Source: JAWPMT01 sp965267435
Lineage (GTDB): Bacteria; Bacteroidota; Bacteroidia; Cytophagales; Cyclobacteriaceae
NCBI GenBank assembly: GCA_965267435.1
Contig: OZ253960.1
Location: 6,634,001-6,698,000 of the forward strand
DNA length: 64,000 nt
Direction: 5' to 3'
Position 1 is the stretch's first letter; the number at the start of each line of letters is the position of its first letter. Positions 16,885-26,068 of the stretch are shown in pieces. The notes beneath the pieces are model-generated. The model was not told the origin of the DNA, did no database searches, and worked only from the letters and a program-made list of their open reading frames with translations. The position numbers and the translations under genes were made by a program.

Positions 16885-17852
16885 CTCACAATTCCAGACA
16901 TTACATCGGGATAGTGAGCTCTCAGTTCCGAACTCAGCATTTCCGCCACCTTTTCAATACCTGGCTTCACTCGTCCCCGTGATTCGGCAGCCTGATTGTA
17001 GTTGGTGTTGGTATTGATATCGTAGAAGTATCGTTTCCCTTCGAGGTTCTCGACATACTCAATACCGGCGATGTCTATTCTTTGCTGTCTTAGCAGGTTT
17101 TCAATTGCAGCGATCTCTGGAATATCGAAGTTGGGAAGGATTTCAAACTTGTGTCTTTTTGAGCCGTTGACTCCCCCGGATGCTGCCGGGATTTCGCAGG
17201 CATCTGCAGGGCATAGTTTGAAACCTTGGGACGTATCGACAGAGACCGCATAGTGGAACTTCCCGCCGATGAACTCCATCCTTACGATCCTGGATTCAAC
17301 CGGTTGGATGTATTCCTGCACGATGTAGAGACCATCTGCTGAGCCAAAATCTTCAGTTTCCATCTCAGACGGCAACGAGTCAAGTGAAGGGACAAGCTGA
17401 ACACCCTGGCCTTTGCCACCACAATTGGGTTTAAGAATAAAGGGCTCCTGACCAAGCTGCCTGGCAGCTGCAATTATTTGCTCCTTACTGTTGGCAACGA
17501 TCGTTTGCGGCGTGCGAATGCCTGCACTATTCAGTAGTACATATTGCCTCGCTTTACTGACTTCGGTCTGGATCGTTTGGCCACCATTGATCACTCGTCT
17601 CCCATGCGCTTCAAGCCACTCAACGAGCGCTGCCGTCAGCCCCAAGGCTGTACGGTGACCGCGGCTATGCGCGGAGGCACTCATTTTGGAATAGAATATG
17701 CCCTCGGGGGGCGTGCCATTGGGATCCAGCGAGCTGTCATCTACTAGCCACTCCTCGTGTGGGGCCTCTTGGCTGCTCAGGGCCAGGTGCAGTGGTTTGA
17801 CCCATTCAGGGTTTTCATGGATCACAAAGATCCTGGGACGCTCTTCTCTCAT
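16881..17852 (-). CDS. ATP-grasp domain protein (RimK-like ligase)
   Basis: 323 aa. The N-terminal domain includes FYSKMSASAHSRGHR and HGRRVINGGQTIQTEVSKARQYVLL. The ATP-grasp core includes PFILKPNCGGKGQGVQLV (ATP lid), YIVQEYIQPVESRIVRMEFIGGKFHYAV and the metal-binding FYDINTNTNYN near the end. Relatives join amino acids or amines to carboxylates through acyl phosphates; the substrates here are not evident. It is divergent from the RND operon. Confidence 0.85.
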   Translation of the reverse strand: MREERPRIFVIHENPEWVKPLHLALSSQEAPHEEWLVDDSSLDPNGTPPEGIFYSKMSASAHSRGHRTALGLTAALVEWLEAHGRRVINGGQTIQTEVSKARQYVLLNSAGIRTPQTIVANSKEQIIAAARQLGQEPFILKPNCGGKGQGVQLVPSLDSLPSEMETEDFGSADGLYIVQEYIQPVESRIVRMEFIGGKFHYAVSVDTSQGFKLCPADACEIPAASGGVNGSKRHKFEILPNFDIPEIAAIENLLRQQRIDIAGIEYVENLEGKRYFYDINTNTNYNQAAESRGRVKPGIEKVAEMLSSELRAHYPDVMSGIVS

Positions 17853-18089
17853 TCAGTACATGTTTTGCGCAATCAACCGACCGCAAAACAACACAGTTTC
17901 GCAGTAGTAAAAAGGCCCTCTCCTTCCATGTGTCGCCGAATTTGTCTCATGCGTCGGCAATCATCAAGATTCCCTCAGAAATGGTCAGGACTTTTGCGAA
18001 TTAATTTTTCCAATTGGCGGTTTTCTCAGAGCCTGCTTTTTCGAACAAATGCTACCTATTTTAGTAGTACTAGAGTCAATAGTAAACTG

Positions 18090-19154
18090 ATGAATAAGAC
18101 CCTCAAGCGTATACTGTACTTTCTACTTTTTGCCGTAGTCATCTTTATCGCTGCCTATCCTAAGCTAGATTTTTCCAGTGGTGAGGATACCGCGGGGGCT
18201 GCGGCCATTGCGACGCCCAGGACTTTGACTGTCGATGGTAGACAGATCGTGCACCAGCCACTTGACTTTACGGTCAACGTCACGGGTTCCATCATCGCCG
18301 ATGAAACTGTTGATCTCAACGCAGAGGTATCGGCAAAGGTCATTGCCATACATTTTCGCGAGGGCCAGCGAGTAACTGCAGGTCAGCTATTGGTTTCCCT
18401 GGATGATCAGGAGTTGCAGGCGGAATACAATAAGCTGAAATACACCGAGCAGCTCAACAAGGCCAACGAACAGCGTCGAAGCCGATTATTGGAAGAGCAA
18501 GCCATCAGTCAGGAAGAATACGATGTGGCATTGACCACTTTGAATACGTCTCGCGCCGAGTTGGAGTTGGTGGAAGCCAGGCTGGCCAAATACAAAATAT
18601 ATGCGCCTTTTGACGGGAAAATAGGCTTACGGCAGGTGTCTGTTGGCAGCTATGTCAATACGGGCAATATCATCGCCCGGATCTACAAGATCAACCCAGT
18701 GAAGATTGATTTCTCTATCCCCAGCCGTTACCTCAATGACATCAACGTCGGAGACAAGCTGACCTTTACTGTCGATGCTTATGAAGAGACATTCACGGGG
18801 GAGATATATGCACTGGAGCCGCAAATCGATCCCACTTCCCGCAGCATCAAATTGAGAGCCCGATGTCCCAATCCGGCAGGCAAGCTGCTACCGGGTCAGT
18901 TTGCGAAGATCAATTTGATATTGGAGCGGATAGAGGATGCCATTATGGTGCCTGCCATCTCGGTGGTGCCGGAACTCAACCGGATGAAAGTCTTTGTGTT
19001 TGAAGATGGCAAGGCGCAAGCGAGGGAGGTGACAACAGGCATACGTACACAAGATGAGGTGCAGATTGTAAGTGGCCTGGAGCCGGGGGACGTCGTAGTG
19101 ACAAGTGGTATTTTACAAGTACGTCCTGGAATGAACATAAACGTAGATCTATAA
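18090..19154 (+). CDS. RND efflux periplasmic adaptor subunit
   Basis: 354 aa from the ATG at 18090; the open frame extends upstream but MNKTLKRILYFLLFAVVIFIAAYPKL is the natural membrane anchor. It has the membrane-fusion-protein order: lipoyl half (VSAKVIAIHFREGQRVTAGQLLVSLDDQEL), short helical hairpin (about 105-150), second lipoyl half (IYAPFDGKIGLRQVSVGSYVNTGNII), beta-barrel and a C-terminal VVTSGILQVRPGMNI. It links the inner-membrane pump to an outer-membrane channel that is not encoded here. Stop and pump start share one base. Confidence 0.94.
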   Translation: MNKTLKRILYFLLFAVVIFIAAYPKLDFSSGEDTAGAAAIATPRTLTVDGRQIVHQPLDFTVNVTGSIIADETVDLNAEVSAKVIAIHFREGQRVTAGQLLVSLDDQELQAEYNKLKYTEQLNKANEQRRSRLLEEQAISQEEYDVALTTLNTSRAELELVEARLAKYKIYAPFDGKIGLRQVSVGSYVNTGNIIARIYKINPVKIDFSIPSRYLNDINVGDKLTFTVDAYEETFTGEIYALEPQIDPTSRSIKLRARCPNPAGKLLPGQFAKINLILERIEDAIMVPAISVVPELNRMKVFVFEDGKAQAREVTTGIRTQDEVQIVSGLEPGDVVVTSGILQVRPGMNINVDL

Positions 19155-22100
19155 TGGCAAGTCTCGCGGATGTTAGTATTGACCGGCCAGTTTTGGCCAT
19201 TGTGATGTCACTCTTGATCCTATTGTTTGGTGCGATAGGATTCAATTTTTTGGGTGTTCGTGAATATCCCTCGGTGGACCCGCCCATTATCACCGTATCG
19301 ACTGAATATGTGGGTGCCAGCGCAGATGTGATTGAGACCCAGATCACGGAACCCCTCGAGGAGTCCATCAACGGTATCGATGGTATCGAAAGCCTTACGT
19401 CCACCAGCCGTGATGGTCGATCCACCATCCGTGTGGAATTTGGACTGGATCAGGACCTGGAGTCCGCCGCCAATGATGTGCGCGATCGTGTGTCGCGCGC
19501 CCAGGGACGGCTCCCACCTGACTGTGATCCGCCACGGGTGTCAAAGGCGGATGCAGATTCCAGCCCGATCATTGCATTGCAGGTCTACAGTCCCAATCGG
19601 AGCCTACTCGAGCTTACTGAGATAGGGGAGACCATCTTCAAAGAGACTTTCCAAACGATAGAGGGAGTATCCGAGGTGAGGATCTGGGGGTCAAAGAAAT
19701 ATTCGATCCGGTTGTGGATGGATCCCGACCGCCTGGCGGCTTATCGGATCACGCCACTGGAGGTACTCAACGCTGTCAATACGCAAAACGTGGAACTCCC
19801 CTCGGGACGTATAGAGGGTTCGCAGATGGAGCTCACGGTACGAACCGTGGGAAGGCTCTCCTCCCCCCAGGAATTCAACGACCTGATCATCCGTGACGAT
19901 GAGAATGGTGTGATTCGCTTCTCGGACATCGGCAATGCGGAGTTTGCCCCGGAGAACGAACGGACAGCCTTGTACACCGATGGTACGCCGATGGTGGTCA
20001 CAGCCATCACCCCCCAGCCCGGCTCGAACAACCTGGCCATCGCAGAGGAGTTCTATAAACGCCTGGAGATGTTGGAGAAGAATATTCCCGAGGATATAGA
20101 GACGGCTGTGGCGTTTGATGAGACTGAGTACATCCGAGACTCCATAGCGGAAGTACAGCAGACGATCTTTGTGGCTTTTGGTCTCGTTGTGTTGATCATA
20201 TTTACCTTCCTGAGGGACTGGAGGACCACCTTCATACCTGTCATCACAGTGCCTATCTCGTTGATAGGCTGCTTCTTCCTTATGTACATTCTGGGCTTCT
20301 CCATCAATGTATTGACGCTATTGGGAATCGTATTGGCCATTGGTCTGGTGGTGGATGACGCCATTGTGGTGCTTGAAAATATATACTCCAAGATTGAGGC
20401 TGGAGCAGAGCCACATGAGGCTGGAAAGCAGGGCACCCGGGAGATCTTCTTTGCGGTGATCTCAACAACTGTAGCCCTCACGTCCGTATTCTTTCCCATT
20501 GTCTTTCTCCAGGGTTTGACGGGTCGACTCTTTAGGGAATTTGGCATTACGGTCGCAGGTGCCGTGATCATTTCCTCTTTTGTGGCATTGACGCTTTGTC
20601 CCATGCTCTCTTCCAACATGCTGAAGAAGCGGGAGCGAAAGCAATGGATCTATCGCAAGACAGAACCCTTCTTCGTTTGGCTCAATCAGAAGTATAACAA
20701 CGCTCTGGATAATTTCATGCGGAGGAAATGGCAGGCGGCAGTGATCGTGGCTGCTGCTTCAGGGCTGATATTCTTCTTCATCGATTTTCTGCCTAAGGAA
20801 CTGGCACCGTTGGAGGATCGGTCTGCTTTTAGGATCATAGCAACAGGTCCTGAGGGGACTACTTTCGAATACATGGACGGCTACTCCCAGGAAATGACGC
20901 TGCTGCTGCAGGAGAATCTTGGGGATGAATTGAAGAACATATTCACGGTGGTGTCACCGGGGTTTGGAGCTTCCAGCTCGGTGAATTCGGCGTTTTTCAT
21001 CGTTCGGTTCAAGGACCCCGAGGAGCGCGATCTCACACAAACTCAGATGGCGAATCTCCTGCGTCCGAAGGTGTCCGCCATGACAAAGGCGCGTGCATTT
21101 ATCTCCGAACCTCAAACGATCGGAGGCCGGCGCCAAAGATTTCCTATTAGCTTCGTTATTCAGGGCCGTGAATTAGAAGACCTAAAAGAGATCCTTCCGG
21201 CGTTTCAGGAGGCCGCTCGCAAAAGTCCGGTATTTGGCTTTGTCGATGTGGACCTCAAATTCACCAAGCCCGAAATCGAAGTGCGGATCGATCGCGAAAA
21301 GGCCACCAGCCTGGATGTGTCGGTGCGCGATATCGCCCAGACCCTGCAACTAACGCTCAGTGGGACACGATTTGGCTACTTCATAATGAATGGCAAGCAG
21401 TACCAGGTGATTGGCCAGGTGACGAGACAGGACCGAGACGAACCGCTAGACCTTCAGTCCATCTACGTAAAGACCAGGAACAACGATCTCACTCAACTAG
21501 ATAATCTGGTTACGCTTAATGAGCAATCGACACCACCCCAATTGTTCCGATTCAATCGATTTGCCTCGGCCACAGTATCGGCGGGGTTAGCGCCGGGTTA
21601 TACGATGGGAGATGGCTTAAAAGAAATGGACCGCATTGCCAATGAGGTGTTGGATGATACTTTCCAAACAGCCCTGTCCGGTACCTCTAAGGACTTTCAG
21701 GAGAGCGCCGGTAATCTTTACTTTGCCTTTGCCCTGGCACTCGTGTTGATCTACCTCGTGCTTGCTGCTCAGTTTGAGAGCTTCCGGGATCCGCTCATTA
21801 TCATGTTCACTGTACCCCTGGCACTGGTCGGGGCATTGTTTGCTCTTTGGTACTTCAATGAGACCGTCAACATCTTCTCCCAGATCGGCATGATCATGTT
21901 GATAGGTTTGGTGACGAAGAATGGTATTCTTATCGTCGAATTTGCCAACCAGCGAAAGGCCAAAGGTATGAGCGTTGAAGAGGCCATCGTCGGTGCTGCG
22001 AAAGCTCGGTTCCGGCCGATTTTGATGACTTCGCTTTCCACGGTCCTCGGTATCCTGCCGATTGCCCTGGCGTTGGGCGCAGGTTCTGAGAGTCGGGTAT

Positions 22101-22216
22101 CGATGGGTATAGCTGTGATTGGGGGCTTGCTGCTGGCGACGTTCCTCACCCTGTTTGTGATACCGGCCATCTACATGTACCTCACCAGCAAGCAAAAGCG
22201 GATGGCGAGATTCTGA
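19154..22216 (+). CDS. RND (HAE1-type) multidrug efflux permease
   Basis: 1020 aa, full length for the AcrB/MexB class. It starts MASLADVSIDRPVLAIVMSL. Hallmarks include GVREYPSVDPPIITVSTEYVGASADVIE, the helix-4 acidic pair in IGLVVDDAIVVLENI, the second-half LVLAAQFESFRDPLIIMFTVPLAL, and IGLVTKNGILIVEFANQ. It is a proton-driven inner-membrane pump, translationally coupled to the adaptor (overlap of one base). The following methyltransferase start also overlaps its stop. No TolC-like gene or local repressor is adjacent. Confidence 0.95.
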   Translation: MASLADVSIDRPVLAIVMSLLILLFGAIGFNFLGVREYPSVDPPIITVSTEYVGASADVIETQITEPLEESINGIDGIESLTSTSRDGRSTIRVEFGLDQDLESAANDVRDRVSRAQGRLPPDCDPPRVSKADADSSPIIALQVYSPNRSLLELTEIGETIFKETFQTIEGVSEVRIWGSKKYSIRLWMDPDRLAAYRITPLEVLNAVNTQNVELPSGRIEGSQMELTVRTVGRLSSPQEFNDLIIRDDENGVIRFSDIGNAEFAPENERTALYTDGTPMVVTAITPQPGSNNLAIAEEFYKRLEMLEKNIPEDIETAVAFDETEYIRDSIAEVQQTIFVAFGLVVLIIFTFLRDWRTTFIPVITVPISLIGCFFLMYILGFSINVLTLLGIVLAIGLVVDDAIVVLENIYSKIEAGAEPHEAGKQGTREIFFAVISTTVALTSVFFPIVFLQGLTGRLFREFGITVAGAVIISSFVALTLCPMLSSNMLKKRERKQWIYRKTEPFFVWLNQKYNNALDNFMRRKWQAAVIVAAASGLIFFFIDFLPKELAPLEDRSAFRIIATGPEGTTFEYMDGYSQEMTLLLQENLGDELKNIFTVVSPGFGASSSVNSAFFIVRFKDPEERDLTQTQMANLLRPKVSAMTKARAFISEPQTIGGRRQRFPISFVIQGRELEDLKEILPAFQEAARKSPVFGFVDVDLKFTKPEIEVRIDREKATSLDVSVRDIAQTLQLTLSGTRFGYFIMNGKQYQVIGQVTRQDRDEPLDLQSIYVKTRNNDLTQLDNLVTLNEQSTPPQLFRFNRFASATVSAGLAPGYTMGDGLKEMDRIANEVLDDTFQTALSGTSKDFQESAGNLYFAFALALVLIYLVLAAQFESFRDPLIIMFTVPLALVGALFALWYFNETVNIFSQIGMIMLIGLVTKNGILIVEFANQRKAKGMSVEEAIVGAAKARFRPILMTSLSTVLGILPIALALGAGSESRVSMGIAVIGGLLLATFLTLFVIPAIYMYLTSKQKRMARF

Positions 22217-22806
22217 TGGAAATGAACGCAGCCTACTGGCAGCGCCGGTATGAGGAGGGTTCGACAGGCTGGGATGCTGGGGCAATTACGACGCCGCTGA
22301 AGGAGTACTGCGATCAGCTGGAGAACAAGGATGTGAAGATCCTCATCCCTGGTGCTGGGAATGGCTATGAGGCCGAGTACCTGCATGGCCTGGGCTTTTC
22401 GAATGTCTTCGTAGTGGATCTGGCAGAATGGCCTCTGCAAAATATCAAACAACGTACACCTTCGTTTCCCGAAGACCATTTGGTGCTCGGAGATTTTTTC
22501 GACCTGCAGGGTCAATACGACCTGATTGTCGAGCAGACTTTCTTCTGCGCGATCGATCCGGCCTTGCGAAGAGAATACGTTCGCCAAAGCTGGCAGCTAC
22601 TTGCACCTCGCGGCCAACTTGTGGGTTTGCTGTGGAACAAACCCATGCGAACAGATGCACCTCCCTTTGGAGGCAGCGAAGAGGAATATCGTAGTCTCTT
22701 TGGTGATCTTTTCCATCTCGAGATCCTGGAAGAAGCTTATAATTCCATTCCTCCCAGATCTGGGAGTGAGGTATTTGTAAAATTTGTGAAAACCTTGCGG
22801 AGGTAA
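22216..22806 (+). CDS. TPMT-family SAM methyltransferase
   Basis: 196 aa. AYWQRRYEEGSTGWDAGAITTPLKEY is the thiopurine methyltransferase-family opening, followed by the SAM loop VKILIPGAGNGYEAEYL and LVVGD-like segments (HLVLGDFFDLQGQYDLIVEQTFFCAI). The bacterial family methylates sulphur or selenium compounds and thiols. It is coupled to the RND pump (TGATG), an uncommon pairing that suggests a role in detoxification. Confidence 0.88.
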   Translation: MEMNAAYWQRRYEEGSTGWDAGAITTPLKEYCDQLENKDVKILIPGAGNGYEAEYLHGLGFSNVFVVDLAEWPLQNIKQRTPSFPEDHLVLGDFFDLQGQYDLIVEQTFFCAIDPALRREYVRQSWQLLAPRGQLVGLLWNKPMRTDAPPFGGSEEEYRSLFGDLFHLEILEEAYNSIPPRSGSEVFVKFVKTLRR

Positions 22807-22879
22807 GTCGCGAAATCGTTGGAAAGGGGCAGAGAATACTTGTAATTTGGCGTCATTCACTAACCAATAGAATCGAGCC

Positions 22880-23566
22880 ATGAAATTCTTCAAGTTCACG
22901 AATCCATTTGTCCTGATCGCTTTTGTCACTCTTACGTTGACGCAATGCCAGCAGAACCAGGAGCAGTTGCAACAATTGCAGACGGAGAATCAAGAGCTTA
23001 AGCAGCGAGTAGAAGGCCAGGAGTTGGAGATCATTGACTTGAAGACTGCTGGGGATGATTACGTCTCAGAAATCAACAAACTCCAAGGTAAGGTTACCGC
23101 GTATGAAGGCCAATTGGCCAGTACCAACACTCGGCTAGCTACAACGCGGTTTGACGCTAAGTATGCGCAGTTGATCGACAAAGTACACGAGGGATGGGAA
23201 GAGCTGGCCGGCGGGGGCAGCAGGGACAAACTGATGTCCAACTTCACTGAAGGTTACAGCGTGAATGGTGTCCGCTTCACTGGCGAGGCCAGTGCCAGTG
23301 TCGGTCAGGGAATGAATAATTTCGAGCAGTACCTGGACGAATTGGAGAAATTGGAAGATCTGAAAGCAAGCTTTGGGCAGGTTGAAATACTATTCGCCGA
23401 CCAGGTTGGGAACAACTATTCTGTAGCTTATACCACCACCATCCGAGTCTTTCGGGGAGGTCAGGAAACAGATCAACGTAAGATCATCTGCGTGATCAGT
23501 GGCACGGAGGGTGATGGCCTGAAAATTGGCAACTACTCCTGGGTGTCTCTGCCCCAGCCGTCCTGA
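22880..23566 (+). CDS. coiled-coil lipoprotein of unknown function
   Basis: 228 aa. The signal sequence ends in the lipobox LTQC (about Cys23). Residues 25-90 form a coiled coil (QEQLQQLQTENQELKQRVEGQELEI). The C-terminal 130 residues are a mixed alpha/beta domain ending in KIICVISGTEGDGLKIGNYSWVSL, reminiscent of SnoaL/NTF2-like folds, but that is only a guess. Monocistronic, convergent with the next gene. Confidence 0.75.
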   Translation: MKFFKFTNPFVLIAFVTLTLTQCQQNQEQLQQLQTENQELKQRVEGQELEIIDLKTAGDDYVSEINKLQGKVTAYEGQLASTNTRLATTRFDAKYAQLIDKVHEGWEELAGGGSRDKLMSNFTEGYSVNGVRFTGEASASVGQGMNNFEQYLDELEKLEDLKASFGQVEILFADQVGNNYSVAYTTTIRVFRGGQETDQRKIICVISGTEGDGLKIGNYSWVSLPQPS

Positions 23567-23585
23567 TATTATTGCCTTCTCAACA

Positions 23586-24230
23586 CTAGTGTTCGTCTGA
23601 GGCCGACTCCTCGTGATCTGCTTCGACGAGCATATCCAATTCGAAAATCATCTGCTCCAGGCGAGCGATCACTTCATCTTCCGAAAGTGTGCGTGATTCC
23701 AGCAGTGAATCCAGCTCTTCATAGATGTGGATCTCATACTCCTTTTTTTCGCCCTCTGCATACTTGAGAGCGTTTTTGAGATGGAGCATGCCATATTTCA
23801 TGGCAACAATCGCATCCATAGAGTGGTGCTCCTTGATAAGAACTTCAGAGACTTTTAATTCAGCAAGTGTAAGGGCACTCAAGGCGTTGGTGAAGGCTCG
23901 ATTAAGGTCCTCTTGTACCAATGAGTCCATCACCATTTCTGTTCGCACCTTCACCAGGTCCGAGATCGAGGTCTCAATGACGTCTTTGCTGTCCTGATCA
24001 AGGTCCGCTTCTATTTCGCGCATCGCTGCAATAGCTTCATCCAGCTGCGAGATACTCCTTTCGTAGGCGTGCTCTTTGAGGTAGTATTTCGTATTGTCCA
24101 ACAGCAGATCGGGCTTGATGGCATCTGCAGTCAGTAATGAACTCTCATTGGCATGTCGCCAATTCGAGTAGAGTTGCATGCCCCCAAAAACCACAATGAG
24201 CATGATAACGTAGTAGTATCCCTTCTGCAT
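23586..24230 (-). CDS. membrane-anchored all-helical protein of unknown function
   Basis: 214 aa. One N-terminal transmembrane helix (GYYYVIMLIVVFGGMQLYS) is followed by a periplasmic helical region. It contains repeated helices such as YLKEHAYERSISQLDEAIAAMREIEADL and a very acidic tail (EDEVIARLEQMIFELDMLVEADHEESASDEH). I recognise no family. The spacing of the helices recalls four-helix-bundle proteins. Confidence 0.7.
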   Translation of the reverse strand: MQKGYYYVIMLIVVFGGMQLYSNWRHANESSLLTADAIKPDLLLDNTKYYLKEHAYERSISQLDEAIAAMREIEADLDQDSKDVIETSISDLVKVRTEMVMDSLVQEDLNRAFTNALSALTLAELKVSEVLIKEHHSMDAIVAMKYGMLHLKNALKYAEGEKKEYEIHIYEELDSLLESRTLSEDEVIARLEQMIFELDMLVEADHEESASDEH

Positions 24231-24372
24231 AATTTTACCTGTACCTTTTTCGCCAATATAAGGGAATTATAGATACAAATGTATAATTCGGTACCGGATA
24301 GGTATTTCGTCCTTGTGATTGTTTAATGGTCCTTATTAGCGGCTTGCGATGAAGTCAAACGTTGACCTTACG

Positions 24373-25002
24373 TTATTGCACGCGGAAGAAGTATTCGCGT
24401 TCTGAAACAAACAAGTTTCTGGAATCGATGCGGTTACAGTCTTCATACAGGATCAATCCCGAAAAGCCTTCTATCTGGTAATCCACCGCAAATAGTCCGT
24501 TTCGATTGACGTTGGTCACAACAGAATTCTCAAACGTGATCATGTAGTCACCAGCTTCTTGTGGGACGATGCCCACGCGGTACACAAAGAAGTCAGTGGC
24601 TGCCACTGGTGAGATCAGGATCTTGTGGAGTCGGCAATCTAACAGGGGAGTTGTGCCACCTTGATCGCTCACCAATTCTACCAGCTCAAACGCATCTATC
24701 GCATTTGTATTGATGGTATCGTTCACGGCCAGTTTGAAAACGCTGATACTATCTCTGGGTGCAGAGGCAGCCATGACGGAGTCTCCTGTTACCGCATTGA
24801 GAGCATTGGAAGAAGTGGATCCTGCCAGCCAAATGGTATCTCCCAATGCGATCGTCGCATCGCTGACCCCGGTTCGGTAATTGTTGAAAACTAATTCAAG
24901 GTCGGGTTGAGGGTCATCTTTGGAGCAGCTGAGAAGTGCTATACCACAGAACAATGCACCAATAATCACAATGGGCTGAAACCTTCGTCGTATCCTCTTC
25001 AC
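24373..25002 (-). CDS. lipoprotein of unknown function
   Basis: 209 aa. The signal peptide has lipobox LLSC (about Cys26), followed by SKDDPQPDLELVFNNYRTGVSD. The remainder is predicted beta-rich, with Ig-like pacing (ALGDTIWLAGSTSSN, EAGDYMITFENSVVT). Probably an outer-membrane-attached lipoprotein. No catalytic motif. Its promoter region (25003-25132) is shared with the divergent channel gene. Confidence 0.7.
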   Translation of the reverse strand: MKRIRRRFQPIVIIGALFCGIALLSCSKDDPQPDLELVFNNYRTGVSDATIALGDTIWLAGSTSSNALNAVTGDSVMAASAPRDSISVFKLAVNDTINTNAIDAFELVELVSDQGGTTPLLDCRLHKILISPVAATDFFVYRVGIVPQEAGDYMITFENSVVTNVNRNGLFAVDYQIEGFSGLILYEDCNRIDSRNLFVSEREYFFRVQ

Positions 25003-25132
25003 TTTTCTTTCTTTAGATTTTGCGAAATTAATTCAGAAACAAATATTGGGCCTGAAATTCATCTACAGTATCTAAAACATACAGACGGATGAAATCTGTA
25101 AATTCGTCGCAACGCCAATAACTGTTTGTGTT

Positions 25133-26068
25133 ATGAAGATCACCGAATGGATCGAGAATTTTTGGAACATTCCACCCGACACGCAATGGAAGATTGGGTT
25201 GTCGATTCTGGTGATCGTGGGACTTTGGGCTGTACGCACATTCATCAACAAACTACTTTTTAGTCGGCTGAAGAACGTACGTGAGCGCTACTTCTGGAAG
25301 AACGTCGTCCGCAACATCCAATATGCACTGGTCATTATCATCATCAGCAGTATTTGGGTGGACCGTATTGGGTCTTTGGCTACCTTCTTTGGTCTGGTTA
25401 CTGCAGGCCTCGCCATCGCGTTGCAGGATCCTCTCGTCAATGTTGCAGGTTGGTTGTTCCTCATTATCCGGCGTCCATTCGAAGTGGGCGATAGGATAGA
25501 GATCGATGATTGTGCCGGAGATGTGATCGATATCCGATTTTTCCAGTTCACTTTGAATGAAATCAATAATTGGGTGGATGCCGATCAAAGCACTGGCCGG
25601 ATTATTCACGTTCCCAATGGCAGAGTTTTCAAAGTCTCACAGGCGAACTACACGCAAGGCTTCAGTCACATTTGGAATGAGATCGGCGTAGTCGTCACAT
25701 TTGAAAGCGACTGGCAAAAAGCCAAGGGTCTGCTGGAGGGCATCGTGCGGGAGCACTCGGAGCATCTCTCTCGGGCCGCGGAGAAGAAACTCATCGAGGC
25801 GTCAAAGAAGTACATGATCTTCTATAAGACATTGACCCCTATCGTGTACACAGCAGTAGTGGATATTGGGGTGAAGCTGTCGATGCGCTACCTGGTCAAC
25901 CCAAGGCGAAGGCGCAACTCCGAACACAAGATTTGGGAAGATATCCTCGTCACATTTAAGCAGCACGACGACATTGACTTTGCCTACCCTACACAACGCA
26001 TCTATTACAACTTGCAGGAGGGTAAGTCCGGAACCGCTCACAGGCCCAACTTTCCTGAAGGGGGCTAA
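25133..26068 (+). CDS. MscS-family mechanosensitive channel
   Basis: 311 aa. Three hydrophobic segments lie within the first 115 residues; the third, FGLVTAGLAIALQDPLVNVAGWLFLIIRRPF, is the pore helix and conserved MscS entry, followed by VGDRIEIDDCAGDVIDI and the beta-domain motif IIHVPNGRVFKVSQANYTQGF. It releases osmolytes under hypo-osmotic stress. Somewhat longer C-terminus than E. coli MscS. Its stop overlaps the convergent hydrolase gene by four bases. Confidence 0.92.
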   Translation: MKITEWIENFWNIPPDTQWKIGLSILVIVGLWAVRTFINKLLFSRLKNVRERYFWKNVVRNIQYALVIIIISSIWVDRIGSLATFFGLVTAGLAIALQDPLVNVAGWLFLIIRRPFEVGDRIEIDDCAGDVIDIRFFQFTLNEINNWVDADQSTGRIIHVPNGRVFKVSQANYTQGFSHIWNEIGVVVTFESDWQKAKGLLEGIVREHSEHLSRAAEKKLIEASKKYMIFYKTLTPIVYTAVVDIGVKLSMRYLVNPRRRRNSEHKIWEDILVTFKQHDDIDFAYPTQRIYYNLQEGKSGTAHRPNFPEGG

